Assembly: GCA_023266435.1 (NCBI GenBank)
Contig: JAHFQF010000140.1
Location: forward strand, 1-6,260
From: Legionellales bacterium
GTDB taxonomy: Bacteria > Pseudomonadota > Gammaproteobacteria > Berkiellales > Berkiellaceae
Direction: 5' to 3'
Length of the DNA stretch: 6,260 nucleotides
The position numbers and the translations under genes were made by a program. Shown in pieces: positions 5,655-6,260 of this stretch. Each line of letters starts with the position of its first letter. Position 1 is the first letter of the stretch. The notes beneath the pieces were generated by a model, which saw nothing but the letters and a program-made list of their open reading frames with translations, was not told where the DNA came from and did not search any database.

Positions 5655-6260
5655 ATGGATAGATGGATTAAGAAGATTTGGCAGCCGTTATGTGGATGGT
5701 GCCAACTCCAGCCTACCTCTCAGGCAGGGATGTGTGCCGATTGTTATCAGGCTTTGCCGTGGATAGAGCAAGCGTGTCATCGTTGTGGATACCCTACCGC
5801 ATTGAGCGCCTCTCAATGTCAGCGCTGTCATCAGCAGTCTTTCGCCTTTGATCAAGTTCAAGCCCCATTACGTTATCAATGGCCTGTGGACTACATGATT
5901 AAACAATTAAAAAAGCAGGGTCATTTATTTTATGGACGCTGGTTGGCAAACTGCCTGGTTAGCCATGTAAAAAAGAATGGATTCATGCGTCCTGATTATG
6001 TCATTGTGATGCCTTTGCACGCTGATCGTTTACGCGAGCGAGGCTTTAATCAGTGTACAGAAATTGCTCAGCCGCTTGTTAAACAATTGGGTTTGTCCTT
6101 AGAATGGAAGTTGTGTGAGAAAACAAAATCCACAGCAAGACAGTCACAATTAAAAGCTGCAGATCGGCAACAAAATGTGGATAGCGCCTTTACCGTCACG
6201 CGTTCGATTAAAAATCAACGCATCGTTGTCATAGAGGATGTGATCACCACGGGACAGACA
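5655..6260 (+). CDS. comF: ComF/GntX-family phosphoribosyltransferase-like protein, 3' end missing
   Basis: The frame is open from the ATG at 5655 to the window end (202 codons, no stop), and family members such as E. coli GntX/YhgH are about 230 residues, so only a short tail is missing. The N-terminus has the family's cysteine pairs: C13/C16, C27/C30, C41/C44 and C55/C58, two likely zinc-ribbon motifs. The type I phosphoribosyltransferase domain shows VIVMPLHADRLRERGFNQ (116-133), QSQLKAADRQQNV (163-175) and the PRPP-binding loop VVIEDVITTGQT (191-202), with ED where DD is common. In competent bacteria ComF helps DNA uptake, and GntX has been linked to growth on DNA and gluconate; the exact reaction is unsettled. 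Only a weak purine-rich AAGAAAG (5637-5643) precedes the ATG. It diverges from bioB, as in several other gammaproteobacteria. Confidence 0.9.
   Translation, partial: MDRWIKKIWQPLCGWCQLQPTSQAGMCADCYQALPWIEQACHRCGYPTALSASQCQRCHQQSFAFDQVQAPLRYQWPVDYMIKQLKKQGHLFYGRWLANCLVSHVKKNGFMRPDYVIVMPLHADRLRERGFNQCTEIAQPLVKQLGLSLEWKLCEKTKSTARQSQLKAADRQQNVDSAFTVTRSIKNQRIVVIEDVITTGQT

Overview
The window reads as an ordinary chromosomal segment of a gammaproteobacterium. The predicted proteins resemble E. coli OpdA/PrlC, RimK, BioB, BioC and GntX/ComF throughout their visible lengths. The DNA is moderately AT-rich by eye. This fits a Legionellales/Coxiella-like or similar lineage, but the species cannot be fixed from the sequence alone. 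I see no transposase, phage gene, CRISPR array, tRNA or rRNA.

Layout, left to right. (1) 1-1353 (+): the C-terminal two thirds of oligopeptidase A, an M3 zinc metallopeptidase cut by the window edge. (2) 1473-2330 (-): a compact MscS-family mechanosensitive channel, convergent with opdA. (3) 2331-2775: a 445-bp intergenic region between the divergent channel gene and rimK. It carries a 165-bp imperfect palindrome (2482-2646) whose arms match over their whole length, which looks like a MITE-type palindromic repeat. (4) 2776-3690 (+): rimK, the ribosomal protein bS6 glutamate ligase. (5) 3687-4523 and 4520-5545 (-): bioC and bioB, a two-gene biotin unit transcribed bioB then bioC with a 4-bp ATGA overlap. 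The bioC and rimK stop codons overlap tail to tail within one TTAA. (6) 5546-5654: a short divergent promoter region with a good sigma70-type bioB promoter and two small palindromes in the bioB leader. (7) 5655-6260 (+): a ComF/GntX-type phosphoribosyltransferase-fold protein, cut by the right window edge. It ends on no stop codon within the window.

Functionally, BioC starts pimeloyl synthesis by methylating malonyl-ACP, and BioB closes the biotin ring from dethiobiotin. The middle genes (bioF, bioH or equivalent, bioA, bioD) are not here. ComF beside bioB is an arrangement I recall from several gammaproteobacteria. RimK, OpdA and the channel are housekeeping or stress functions with no obvious link to biotin. 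The least ordinary item is the palindromic element between the channel gene and rimK. I found no convincing evidence for a new multi-gene system.
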